This document shows positions 24,315-35,054 of a stretch of DNA of 64,000 nucleotides, piece after piece. The translations under genes and the position numbers were made by a program. Position 1 is the first letter of the stretch. Each line of letters opens with the position of its first letter. The notes under the pieces were generated by a model that worked only from the letters and a program-made list of their open reading frames with translations, made no database searches and had not been told where the DNA came from. Source of the DNA: Pyrus communis (taxonomy: Eukaryota > Streptophyta > Magnoliopsida > Rosales > Rosaceae); NCBI RefSeq assembly GCF_963583255.1, contig NC_084813.1, positions 14,122,001-14,186,000 on the forward strand. The letters are read 5' to 3'.

Positions 24315-24485
24315 TAGCATATAGTCATCCATCATATATACTATAAAGAAGTGTGAAGAAAACATGTTCATATATATATTATATAGTCATCCATCATATA
24401 TACTACAAAGAAGTGTGAAGAAAACATCTTCATAGCATATACTTTATTGAACTTATATAGTCATCCATCATATATACTACAAAGA
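24315..24485. repeat. Three direct repeats around TAGTCATCCATCATATATACTA
   Basis: The core TAGTCATCCATCATATATAC recurs near 24321, 24383 and 24459, twice followed by AAAGAAGTGTGAAGAAAACAT. This is a local expansion inside the solo LTR. Confidence 0.8.
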
Positions 24486-25084
24486 ACATAAGTTCAATAA
24501 AGTATGGTATTCCAAAATATTCGCAGTAAAGCATGATAATCATAAAGTGTAAATCTAATTTACTCATAAAACGTAACCATTAAATCATGTTTTTCATGTA
24601 TGCATTTCTACTATTAAAGCATGCATTTTGGAAAGGGTCCACTCACAGATACTTCGTTGCCGAAGAGCCACTCAAACTAGTGAAGACGGAAACGCCACAA
24701 ATAATTGCCCCTAAGCACATAAAGGGTCCATTTAATAAAACTATACTAAAATGATTGAATTTGGGAAAACAGACATCGAAAACGAACTCGGGACGTCGAA
24801 TTTAGCCTAGGAGAGGTCCCTGACGAAAACTCAAAAAAAGTCAAAAAGTCAACGTTGACTGTTGACCTGGTCAATGGCCAGACCGGGTTGGGTCAACCGG
24901 GTTTGGGGCTTAGGGTTGGATCGGGTTGGCTTAGGGGGTTTTGGGTTTAGGGCTTAAGATTGATAGGCCTAAGGCCCGACTTCTATACGGCCCAAGGGCC
25001 TTATTCAAAGGGTTTAGGGTTTAGAGCTTAAGGCCCAACCCAAGAATTGGGCCAAAGGCCCGTGCCACACTCGGCCCAAAGGCC

Positions 25085-25240
25085 TAATTAAAAGGGTTTT
25101 GGGCTTTAAAGCTCACAGGCCGAAGCCTTTTGGTCTTGGGCTAAGGGTTTAGGCCCAAAGGCCTAATTAAAAGGGTTTTGGGTTTTAAAGCTTAGAGGTC
25201 AAAACCCTTTGGTCTTGGGCTAAGGGTTTAGGCCCAAAGG
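25085..25240. repeat. Tandem duplication rich in GGGTTTAGG and GGCCCAAAGG
   Basis: A unit of roughly 95 bp containing GGCTAAGGGTTTAGGCCC, AATTAAAAGGGTTTTGGG and CTTTTGGTCTTGGGC is repeated about twice, with a partial third copy. It lies inside the solo LTR. Confidence 0.75.
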
Positions 25241-26154
25241 CCTTAGGTCTTTGTTTCTCGCTGGGGAAGAAGGCTGTCGTTTGGTCACCTTAACCTACTA
25301 TCTACCTATGAAATTGAAGGTAGAGGTGAGAAGGAGAAGTTGGTACCTGAGATTCGCCATGAATCGACGGGAGATGGCCGGACCCGAGCTTGCACACCCA
25401 CGGTTCACCTGACCTGGGTTGGGTGTCCTCTGGGTGCTCCGGAGCTTCACCGAGAAGAGGGAGAGGAATGAGAAGTCCTCGCGAGGGTGATGGTGGTGGT
25501 ACCGTAGCCGATGAGCCTCTTTAGGTGTGTGTGGGTGTGGGTTGGGTGTCGCCGGGTTTGGGAGAAGGAAAGAGAGAGAGAGAGAGAGAGAGAAAGAAAG
25601 TGTGTGTGTGTGTGTGTGTGAAGTTCTGTGAGAAAGAGAAGAGTGAAAGCTGAGAGAGGGTTCGGGGGAGAGAAAGGAAATGGGGAGGAGAAGCTGCCAT
25701 GTGGCAGGCATGGGAGAGAGGAACCGGGGACAGAAAATCAGGGGTGGGCCCTCTTGGGCACACCATTTAATGTCTAAAACAACCCCTTTCAAAAATGTCT
25801 TTCCCACTCCAAGTGAAGTTACCATAAAGCCCCTTCGTTCCTTAAAAATCGGGATGGGTTCTTACAGCGGAGGTCAGGGATGACGATGAAATTGATGAAT
25901 TGAAGGGGGTGGGGCTCACTCATTTTGGATTTATTTAAATAATTAAATCTTTATTTGTTTTATGTGTTTTATATTCACAAATTTGACTGACACGTCATCA
26001 ATTAATAGTGTGCTTAACAAAAATTTTAACGGAAGTATGCAATTGTAACAAATGTCAAGTAAATGTATGAAGTTGAAACATTTTAAAGATGTTGTATGAG
26101 GTTGCAATTAGCCTCATAACTGAGGATGTAAAATATAATTTACCCAAATTATCA

Positions 26155-26280
26155 GTGTTCTAAAAAACACCCTAGGCGCTAGGCGCCTTGGAACTGAGGC
26201 GATTTTGTACAAAACGATTGGAAAAATCGAGGTGGCTCTAGGCGGCTGGGTGGTTTTTTTTTTTTTTTTTTTTTTTTGTG
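26155..26280. repeat. CCTAGGCG-rich dispersed repeat fragment with poly(T)
   Basis: It begins GTTCTAAAAAACACCCTAGGCGCTAGGCGCC and ends in a run of more than 20 T. The same vocabulary appears in the element inside the Pumilio intron at 28728-29097, so this is a dispersed repeat family. From 26281 to about 27170 the DNA is AT-rich intergenic with a 35-bp duplication near 26451-26526 (TTTAGAACCTTGCTAATTAT repeated). Confidence 0.6.
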
Positions 26281-26850
26281 AAATTTGTTTAAAGTTTATG
26301 TTCTAATTATACCTTCAATTTTTGTTAATTTTATAGAATATATGTGTTGTGTATCAACTTAAATTCCGGGATGCTACATTACTAAATTTCCTTATTTTCC
26401 TCCTATTTTCCATTTTATGTTGTTTTAAATTGTGAACTTGTTGTACACAATTTAGAACCTTGCTAATTATTATTATAACTATATATCGGGTATTTAGAAC
26501 CTTGCTAATTATTATTATAACTATATATAATATGAGCGTCCTAATAATGTTAGTTAACTTAAAACGATCAGATCTTATACTAAAATTAAGTTTATTTGCA
26601 AGCAACATAGGCAAGGAATAACAAAAGCATTGATGCTCCAAGTCTCATAGCTAGTAAATTTTGTATCAACTCCTGGAGAAATGGCGTGGAGCTTTTCAAG
26701 AAAGTTGAATCAAAATCCAAGTAAATACCCAACAAATTTTGGGCATTCCTTGACACATTCAAATACATCCAAACACTCCCTTGAGTTGAGCCTTTGAAAT
26801 GTCAACAACAACCAGGCTGCCACTTGTTTACTTGCACAAACGATGACTCG

Positions 26851-26860
26851 CCACGTGTCG
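26851..26860 (+). promoter_or_regulatory. G-box / ABRE-like site upstream of the Pumilio gene
   Basis: CCACGTGTCG contains a CACGTG G-box and an ACGTGTC ABRE-type core, about 330 bp upstream of the presumed transcribed leader. Function is inferred only from the motif. Confidence 0.3.
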
Positions 26861-27189
26861 TTTGGACGAAATTACTCCTATGCTCAGTATCTAAATTAGG
26901 ACATTAATTAATTTATTAAATGCCAAATTCCATGGGCATTTATGTCATTTAAATACATAACCAGATTTAACTCTTTTTAGTTTAGTAACATAAAAAAATT
27001 AATTATTACCGGATGGTCCAGTAATTGAGAACAAATTTCAAGCTTTTATTTCACATAGCATATTTCTGGGTTGATTTAATCATGCAATGCTAATCAAGAA
27101 ATGCTAAAATACTTCTGTCAATCTTCTTAGTTCCTATAAGAGTGAACTGTCGTGGAAGTCTCCAGCCAATTTCTTCTTCTTCTTAGCTC

Positions 27190-27378
27190 CTAAAATACTC
27201 TCTCTGCTTCTTCTCAAGTCTCAGGCAATTTCTGTGCAAAGACTTTCTCTCTCCTCAACTTTCTCTCTGTTCAAACTTCCCCCACTCAGCAATTCCAGAG
27301 CTCTGCAGAAAGACTTGGGCTTTGGGTTTTGTCCTTTCAAAGTTTCAGACTCTGAAGAATTGCTGCTGCCATTCCCTG
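27190..27378 (+). other. Presumed non-coding first exon of the Pumilio gene
   Basis: A CT-rich leader (many CTTCTC and CTCTCT runs) ends at CATTCCCTG followed by a GTGAGA donor. The next acceptor (TTTTTACTTGCAG) is at 29181, directly before the exon with the start codon. The 5' limit is a guess. The 1.8-kb intron holds a dispersed repeat at 28728-29097 and no convincing frames. Confidence 0.5.
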
Positions 27379-28727
27379 GTGAGACATTTCAATCTTTTTT
27401 CTGATCAAAATTTTAGTATTAATTCTCAAGGTTTTGCATTCCCTGCTTCTTTCTCATGGTCCTTATACTAAAAAATGTGCAAGTTTGTATTGTTCTGATG
27501 GATTATACTATTGGGAACTTGGTTACTTTTATTTTTTGATATATTTTTGTTGGGTTTGTTGTTTTTTGGAAAATTATTCAAAATCTATGTATATAGGGTG
27601 TTAAATGAGTATATGAATAATGGGTTGAATTTCGCTTTCAAAAGGATTGTTACAAGTTTTGTGTCAATTTGGCTGTGATACTAAGATTACTTCATGGAAC
27701 AGTGTAATTGTTGTGGCATGCGAATGTCAAATTTTTCTTACTTTGATTTCGGAAAGAAATGCGCTTAACTGTAGTGCTGTATAATGAAGTTAGCATCCTT
27801 ATAGGTTGGAAAGCTGAAACAGGAGTGGTGTACTTTATTAGAGTGGAAAAATATGCATAGCTGATAATGTAAGCCATATGAACAATCACTTCGGCCATAC
27901 TTAATCGAGTGTAATTGGTTATTGACCATTGACCACGGTTGGGTGATTCAAACAAATACATGAATTGTATGCAGCAGAAAGCATTTAAATGAGAAGTAGT
28001 ATAATATATCTGAATATGGACTGTACACAACGGTTTCCATTCGTTAAGTTGGTTTTTTTAATATAAGAAATGGTTCTGCAGATAACATCATTCTTGCACG
28101 AATAAAGTGTATATTTATCCTCATTCCTGTAAGACAGTGTGAGTAGAACATTCATGCTACTTGAGATGCTAATTAAATTTGCTGGTACTCGGTAGATGTA
28201 TACTTTAGTACTTTGACTCATATACTCTGTGGTCAAGAAATTGGTAGCTTAATATAGGCTCGAAACACAATTGAATTATGTTAGGTGGTCAAATTTTTTA
28301 AGGAACCAAAATATAACCAAGTTTCTCAAATAGACCTAGACTAATGTTCTGGTCAAAACATTGGCAATTAAGTGTTATATTGGGTGGAAGTTCATTCATT
28401 GGCTGGGAGTCTTACAATTTGAAAATGCCCGAATGTAAAAGGATTTACCTATATTTCAATACCCTTGGTGCTTGTTTTCCATTTTGATGGATTGGTTACT
28501 GTTTGCGTATTAGGTATGTGAATAGTTTTTCATAAGATACGTGGACACCTATTTCTGCATTTGTTGTAGGTTTTCTCTATGGGGTCTGTTCTGTAAGTTA
28601 GCAATGCAGAACTAGTTTATTCTTTGCAGAATGGATTTCAAAACACATTTTGCATTATAATCTCTATGACCATGTGTACAGAAGTGACATGGTGTGCAGA
28701 ATTCATACAAACTATGTTCTAATCAAG

Positions 28728-29097
28728 GTTCTAAAAGACGCTAAGCGCTAGTCAGGAGGTGGGCTGAGGCCTGCCGCCTAGGCGGGGCCTAGGCAGATTT
28801 AAGTAAATTAGTTATATATCATATAAATAAATGCCTGGTAATTGCATTGGGATACATAAATTGCAAAATAGAATGACATAGATTATAAAGTTTTAGAACA
28901 TAACGCAAAATGAAAGTTATCTATTTTCTGTCTAAGCGAGATTTTCAATCTAGGTAGGTGCCAAAGCGGATTTGGACAGGCTAGGCGGGTGTCTAAGCAG
29001 GTCTAGGCGTCCTTTCTTAATTTTCAAACGCCTACGAATTAATCGAGGTGGTGGCCAGCCGCCTAGAGCCTAGGCGGGGATTTTTAGATAGTGGTTC
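28728..29097. mobile_element. CCTAGGCG-rich MITE-like repeat in Pumilio intron 1
   Basis: About 370 bp between GGTTCTAAAAGACGC and GGGATTTTTAGATAG, with repeated GCCTAGGCGGGG, CTAGGCGTCC and GCCGCCTAG words in both orientations. Weak inverted ends (TTCTAAAA against TTTTTAGA) suggest a non-autonomous DNA element. A relative lies at 26155-26280. Confidence 0.6.
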
Positions 29098-29281
29098 CAA
29101 TGCAGGGGCTTCTTGTTACGACTGCATTATTTAGTTTGTGTGTGTGTTCTACCTGCTTGGATCATATTTTTTTACTTGCAGTTGTGGACTGTTGAAAGGA
29201 GCATAACATGGCTTGGATATGCCACCAAATTGTTTTTGAAGGTAATTGCTGATACATAAAAACAAGCATTATTCTGGTAGG

Positions 29282-32200
29282 ATGGCAACCAAGGGTCTCA
29301 TGACAATGGTAGAAAGCAGCAGGGAAATGAAGTGGCCCCCATCTAAGGATTCTGCAACATTTGGATCTCCACTGAGAAGTATGACAGCAGAGGAGTCGGG
29401 CTTCATTTCGAAGGGGCATGGCTTTAAGAGAGATAGAGCTGAACTTATACCTAATAGAAGTGGCAGTGCTCCACCAAGTATGGAAGGTTCCATTTCCGCT
29501 ATTGAAAACCTGTTATGTCAACAGAACTCCAGCATGAAAACAAGCTTGACTAATCTAAACAATGTTGTAGATAGTGTTGAGAATGAGGAAAAACTGAGTT
29601 CAGACCCTGCTCATTTGGCATACTATTTATCGAATATGAACTTGAATGCAAGGCCACCTCCACCACTTATAGTACGGGAGAATCATCATGTGGTCCGCCA
29701 TAGTGGTGGTCTAGGAACCAAATGGAGATCGACTTCTTTAGATGACAGTGCCAGTGGGTCCTTACATCTTTCCCAAGGTTCTCTTTCTACTCTTCAGGAG
29801 GACCCTAATGATGCGAGTTCATCCAGAAAATCTCAAGATAACTTGGCAGAAGATAGTGTTGCAGTAATGCCTGTCAAGGACACGGCTTCTTTGGCAAGTT
29901 ATAATAAGAGTTTAGTGGATCTAATACAGGTAGGAGTTAAAGTAAGTGGTTTAGTATGTATAAATTTTATTAAAAAATTAATGTCTTACTTATGCTAAAC
30001 CATGTTTAAATCCTCTTTTGTTTATTTTAATATTTTCTTCATGCATTTAACTATAACATATGACTACTACATTTGGAATCATGGATTCATGATTAACCAT
30101 GCAGTTCAGAATTTCTTAGCTCTTTTGGCCAGCAAGTGGTTTACGAGGTTTTCATTTAATGTAGCAGCTATAATTTTCTAGTTTGTGTTGCCGTGTATTT
30201 ATAAGTTTTATTTTCTTGGTGGTTTGTTTTAGCAAGACTTCCCTCGGACTCCATCTCCTGTATATAATCACTCTCTCTCATCAAGTCTTGGAACAACAGA
30301 TGAACTAATTGATAGTGATGCACATTCTCTTTCACCAAATGCTTCTTCTCTCGACAAGTCAAAATTACCAGAACCAAATTCAAACTCTATCAATGATTGT
30401 CCAGATACAAGTGCCTCGTACGCGCTTGCTCTTGGGTTCATACCAAATGATGTTCCTTTGCCAACCTCCTCCCCAAGTGCTCAACAATGTCAACCTGATG
30501 ATGGTATAGGGAACCTACAGATAGATGAATCTAATATTGGGCATGATGGGTCGAGGAACAATGCATCGATTAATGGTGACCTAGGGTTGGATCTTTCTAG
30601 TGCGAGAGCATCAATAGTTGACATCAACAATAACAAGCAACAAGAACAATCTTATAGGAGGTATGTACCACAACACAATTTGTCTACACAACAAGGTGTT
30701 CCATATCAACTACAGGGGTTCCAGGCACAATTAGTTTCACAAGGCATGAATTATTTGCAAAGTGGAATGCAAAATCTTCCCCATAGCTACCCAAAATTCT
30801 CTTTTATTGAGACACAACCATCATTGCACTCACTTGGAGTCACACATGCCTTGTATAGTACACCAACACCATATATGACTTCAGGAAATCCATTCTACCC
30901 GAATTATGAATCGTCTGGTGTATTTCCTCCACAATATAGTATGGGCGAATATGCTTTAGGTTCTACTTTTCTTCCTTCATATATGCCTGGGTACACTTTT
31001 CATGGTTCATTTTCAATGCCTTTTGATGCTTCTTTGGGGCCAAGATTTAGTGGTCAAACTGTTGATGTTTCGAGAAGGGAGAGAATTCCCCATGACGGTG
31101 ATATGCAACACCCTAGTAGATTCTATGGGCAATATGGGCCAATGCTCCAGCCACCTTTTGTGGATCCCCTTTATACACAGTACTATGCTCGTTCTTTGGA
31201 GGATTCATATAGTGTTTCAATTCAATATGGTTACTTGCCATCAAGGGGCCAACTTTCGCAACAAGAATTAAATGCTAGTGCTTATACGGGTGGCCCAAAA
31301 TTCCACTCTTCAACTAATGGTAATCAGGGTATTCCAAGTCCAAGAAATGTGGGAATCAATGGTAGTGATTATTATGGACTTCCTTCTGGCATGGGTGTAA
31401 TGACACAGTTTCCAGCCTCACCTCTTGGTAGTCCAATATTGCCATCATCTCCAATGGGCAGAACGAATCATTTTGGTCGGAAATATGAATTGAGGACTCC
31501 TCAAGGTTCTGTTAGTGGAGTATATTCTGGGTGGCAAAGGCAGAGAAGCTCCATCTTGATTGATCCTAGAAGACACTCTTTACTTGAAGAACTGAAATCT
31601 AGTAATCCCCATAAATTTGAACTTTCCGATATAGCTGAGCGCATTGTTGATTTCAGGTATTGCTTGCTCCATGTTTGTTTTTCCTTTACTTGTACATAAC
31701 GTGATCGTGGTTATAATATTAGTTATAATTTTTTAATATTCATATATAACTTCAGTGTCGATCAACATGGGAGTCGATTTATTCAACAGAAGCTAGAATA
31801 CAGCAGTGCTGAAGACAAGGTATCTGTTTTCAAAGAGATTCTTCCAAGTGCTTCAAAATTAATGACGGATGTATTTGGAAATTATGTTATTCAAAAGGTA
31901 TGATTTCATAATTTGTGTCGGCTTAATTGCATTTTTGTTGCATCACCTATCATCTTTATGGACTTTTGAATTATGTGGATGGCCTATTAAAATTGTATGA
32001 TTCTTATATTTTTATGTTACAGTTTTTTGAATATGGGACTCCTGAGCAGAAAAAGGAGCTTGCAGATCAACTTGCTGGGCAAATGTTGCCTTTAAGTTTG
32101 CAGATGTATGGTTGTTGTGTAATCCAGAAGGTATGCTAAAACTTGATGTTTTCAAAATAAATATGTTGTTATAAGTCCGATGAGCAGGCTATTTTCTGCT

Positions 32201-35054
32201 TATGAGATTTTTACCAAGGGATGTGTTATTTATAGAAAGTTTTATACTGCAAGTGTTGATGGGGTTGGTTGGAGAGAAGCGCAGAAGATAAACTTCAGGA
32301 GTTATTTCAAAAACCCTTTGCTGTGTAAACAATGAACAGTACTCTATACGGATGTGGAGGGAGCATCTCTTTATGAGTCTGGGAAAAGTTGTCTTTATGC
32401 TTTATATTATCCGAATCTTTTCTTCTTACATCTATGCTTGATGTTTCTTTTAGGCTCTCGAAGTTATTGAGCTTGACCAGAAAATACAACTTGTGCATGA
32501 GCTTGATGGACATGTTATGATATGTGTACGAGATCAAAATGGAAATTATGTAATACAGAAGTGTATAGAATGCATTCCCACAGAGAAAATTGGATTTATC
32601 ATTTCTGCTTTTCAAGGACATGTTGCTGCACTTTCTACTCATCCCTATGGCTGTCGTGTCATACAGGTATAGCACATAGTATTCCATTATGAAGTCACCA
32701 ATTAGATTTGTGGATCAGATTTTGAAACATTACACTTTAACTTGCTAGAGAGTTTTGGAGCATTGTTCGGATGACCTTCAAAGTCAATGTATAGTTGATG
32801 AGATCTTGGAATCTGCTTATGATCTAGCTCAAGATCAGTATGGCAATTATGTTACCCAGGTTGGTTTCTACTTTGTACTTGTGCTATCTGTTGATTCTTT
32901 ATTTAGAACACAGTAACTATTTGATTCGTCAGTTCTTTTGTTTGCTAAGAGAGAGGTTCGACAAATACCCTAAACCCTAATTTGATTGTCTTTCCTGTTA
33001 AGTATTATTCTTAATTTTCTTTATGTTCTCTTAGCACCTGGAAAATGACTTCACTGCTCTAGAATTCTAAAAATGCTACCAGGTGGTAAAATTCTTGAAC
33101 AGTATCACCCAGCCGAAATGGCTTTTCTTGATTGAAATAACTCTTGGAACAATATCGCAATTATACATTTCTTTCAAATGTCGGCAATGGTTTAAGGGTA
33201 AAGGCTAATTGGTTCTTAGTTAGGTCAATGGTTATTATAATTATATTAAAGTCAAACCAAATATGTCATGTGGTGTCTCTCCAATCAAGAGAGGAGAAAA
33301 ATGTGGTGCTGGAGTCTTTATTGATAAAATTTGAAGTTAAAGACTCATTTTTGAAGAATGGACTTCTCGAAGACTGGCTTGTCCACTTCATCTTATGATG
33401 ATAGAGTTAGCTTAAAGTAAGTTGTAGAAAAATGAGGTTATGACAGGTTAGTAACAGCAATTCATTGAAGCATAAAAATAGTTGAGAGATTCTTGTTGGA
33501 CGATGAGAAGAAATCTGTAAATGTAGTTCATGGTGTTCTAGCTAATGGTTATAGGTGATGGTTCCTTTAGTTTTTAATTTACATTTTTCTTCGTCATGTG
33601 TCCTTACATTGCCTATGTTTCTATTATTTCTAATTGAATGTAATAAAAAGATGGAACAACATACTGCTTGCAGCATGTTCTGGAACGGGGAAAACCCAAT
33701 GAAAGAAGCCAAATTATCAGCAAGTTGGTTGGGAAGATTGTACAATTGAGTCAGCATAAATATGCATCAAATGTTGTTGAGAAGGGTCTGGAGTATGGTG
33801 ATACTGCTGAGCGGGAGCTCTTGATTGAGGAAATCATTGGACAAATGGAAGAAAACTGTGACATCCCACATCGCCCAGGGGAGTGATCGTTATATGTATA
33901 TTCCCATCCCTACCAAGCACGAGGCCTTTTGGGAGCTCACTGGCTTCGGGTTCCATGGGAACTCCGAAGTTAAGCGAGTAGCGCACGAGAGCACTCCCAG
34001 GATGGGTGACCCATTGGGAAGTTCTCTTGTGAGTTCCCAAAAACAAAACCGTGAGGGCGTGGTCGGGGCCCAAAGCGGACAATATCGTGCTACGGTGGTG
34101 GAGCGGGCCCGGGAAGTGGTCTTCCCCGGGCCGGGATGTGATAAAAACGATATCCTATTGGTAAGTGAAGCAAAAATGAATATGATAGGCTATCCCCTGT
34201 ATTAAGGTTTTTTATTCTCCATTAATTTTAATTGCCCATCAACATTAGATATCTGTTTGATAGGAAGGTTTGGCTCAAAGGGAGCATAATAATTATGGTT
34301 AGACACCTGAGCCAATTAGGAAACATCTGGTTGTGCATTTCGGCATTTAGTTAGAAATATCAAATTTTATTTACAAGTTGAGCTGAAGACTTCATTTCCA
34401 TGTGAGTAGATTTCATTTGGTTCCAAAAAGTTTTCAAACACACTTTGATATTTTAATAGCATGAGTATTGTGGATTCTGCTTGACTCTTGGGGACCATGC
34501 GGAGTTTGAAAGTGTAGATATTGAATGCTGCATAATGCTGGTTTTATGTTTTCTGTATATTGAGTTTCGTCGTTTTTTTTTTTTTTTTTTTTTATATTCC
34601 AGTCAATGATGAAGGACCAATTTGCCAATTATGTGGTTCAGAAGGTTCTTGAAACAAGCAATGATAGACAGCGGGAAATACTGCTCAAACTTATAAGAGT
34701 TCATATTGATACTCTGAAGAAATATACTTATGGGAAACATATAGTTGTTCGTTTTCAACAGCTATCCGGTGAAGGTTTGTCAATTTCCCGTTTGCGATTT
34801 GTGCACATGATTATGAGCATTGACTATTTGTTTCCCATTTTATCTGCATCTTATAGAAGACTGGTTGTCTCTCATATGGCTTCTTAATCTAGCATTGTCT
34901 GTTGGAAACATGGTCTCAGGCTATGCAATTGTTACATGAGCTTAATGGATTTATATATATATATTTTTTGTTTATACAGATTATCCTAGTTGGATGTTAA
35001 ACTTTTACCCATTAATATGCAGATGTCCAAACCTCAGAAGCTAAGGGGGTATAG
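29282..35054 (+). CDS. Pumilio-family RNA-binding protein (APUM5-like), exon disrupted by a Cassandra solo LTR
   Basis: Puf proteins bind UGUA-type sites in mRNA 3' UTRs and repress translation or promote decay in the cytoplasm. Coding exons I can splice: 29282-29929, 30233-31656, 31756-31897, 32023-32130, 32454-32666, 32749-32859, 33674-34160 (containing the insertion), 34603-34774, 35023-35054. All have GT/AG borders and matching phases. Without the insertion the protein is 1014 residues. It has an N-terminal nucleic-acid-binding-protein-like region ([11 protein letters not shown] near residue 60) and a C-terminal Puf domain of eight repeats. Recognition triplets: R1 SRxxQ, R2 NYxxQ, R3 CCxxQ, R4 NYxxQ, R5 CRxxQ, R6 NYxxQ, R7 SNxxE, R8 NYxxQ. 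The 287-bp LTR at 33857-34143 falls between R7 and R8, shifts the frame and gives a stop after nine foreign residues (~952 residues in all). The allele as sequenced probably lacks repeat 8 unless the LTR is spliced around. Confidence 0.9.
33857..34143 (+). mobile_element. Cassandra-type TRIM solo LTR in a Pumilio exon
   Basis: The 287-bp insertion begins TGTGACATCCCACATCG and ends GGGCCGGGATGTGATA. It is bounded by an exact 5-bp duplication, AAAAC, at 33852-33856 and 34144-34148. Its middle resembles plant 5S rRNA, the defining feature of Cassandra terminal-repeat retrotransposons in miniature. Only one LTR is present. Removing it plus one AAAAC restores an unbroken reading frame, so the insertion is recent relative to decay of the exon. 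Confidence 0.92.
33904..34038 (+). ncRNA. 5S rRNA-like segment of the Cassandra LTR (not a true 5S gene)
   Basis: AACTCCGAAGTTAAGCG (box A, AGTTAAGCG at 33968-33976) and GGATGGGTGACCC (box C, 34000-34012) match the internal Pol III promoter of plant 5S rRNA, as does the following TGGGAAGT block. It is longer than the ~120-base 5S RNA and diverged at both ends. It lies in the same orientation as the Pumilio gene. Confidence 0.8.

Larger units (their letters stand above)
23470..25866 (-). mobile_element. Solo LTR, 2.4 kb, inserted in the MULE
   Basis: The ends are TGACACACCCG and GGGTTCTTACA. The 5-bp target-site duplication GCGGA is exact (23465-23469 and 25867-25871). It is a diverged relative of the LTRs at 5881-7445 and 10985-13948, sharing the GGGGCGCAAAATAAA motif, the AAAGCATGCATTTTGG region and the terminal layout. 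It carries internal duplications (23776-23960, 24321-24480, 25085-25240) and (GA)n and (GT)n tracts at 25570-25620. No second LTR or internal region is present. Confidence 0.88.
22456..26145. mobile_element. MULE-like DNA transposon with long TIRs, split by a solo LTR
   Basis: The left end GGGTAAATTACATTTTA and the following ~90 bp (including CAACCTCATACAACATTTTTAAAA) are mirrored at the right end (26040-26145), which reads AATTTACCC outward. The flanking nonamers TAATTATTA and AAATTATCA match at 7 of 9 positions, consistent with an old Mutator-type 9-bp duplication. The core, once the LTR at 23470-25866 is removed, is about 1.3 kb and has no transposase I could identify. The TIRs resemble those of the element at 37006-39965. 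Confidence 0.7.

Noticed and set aside
24890..25240. TTTAGGG-like words suggesting interstitial telomeric repeat
   Set aside because: The words are irregular, mixed with GGCCCAAAGG, and lie within a tandemly duplicated part of a solo LTR.
33904..34038. Possible genuine 5S rRNA gene
   Set aside because: Too long and diverged at both ends, and enclosed within an LTR with target-site duplications; it is the 5S-like part of Cassandra.
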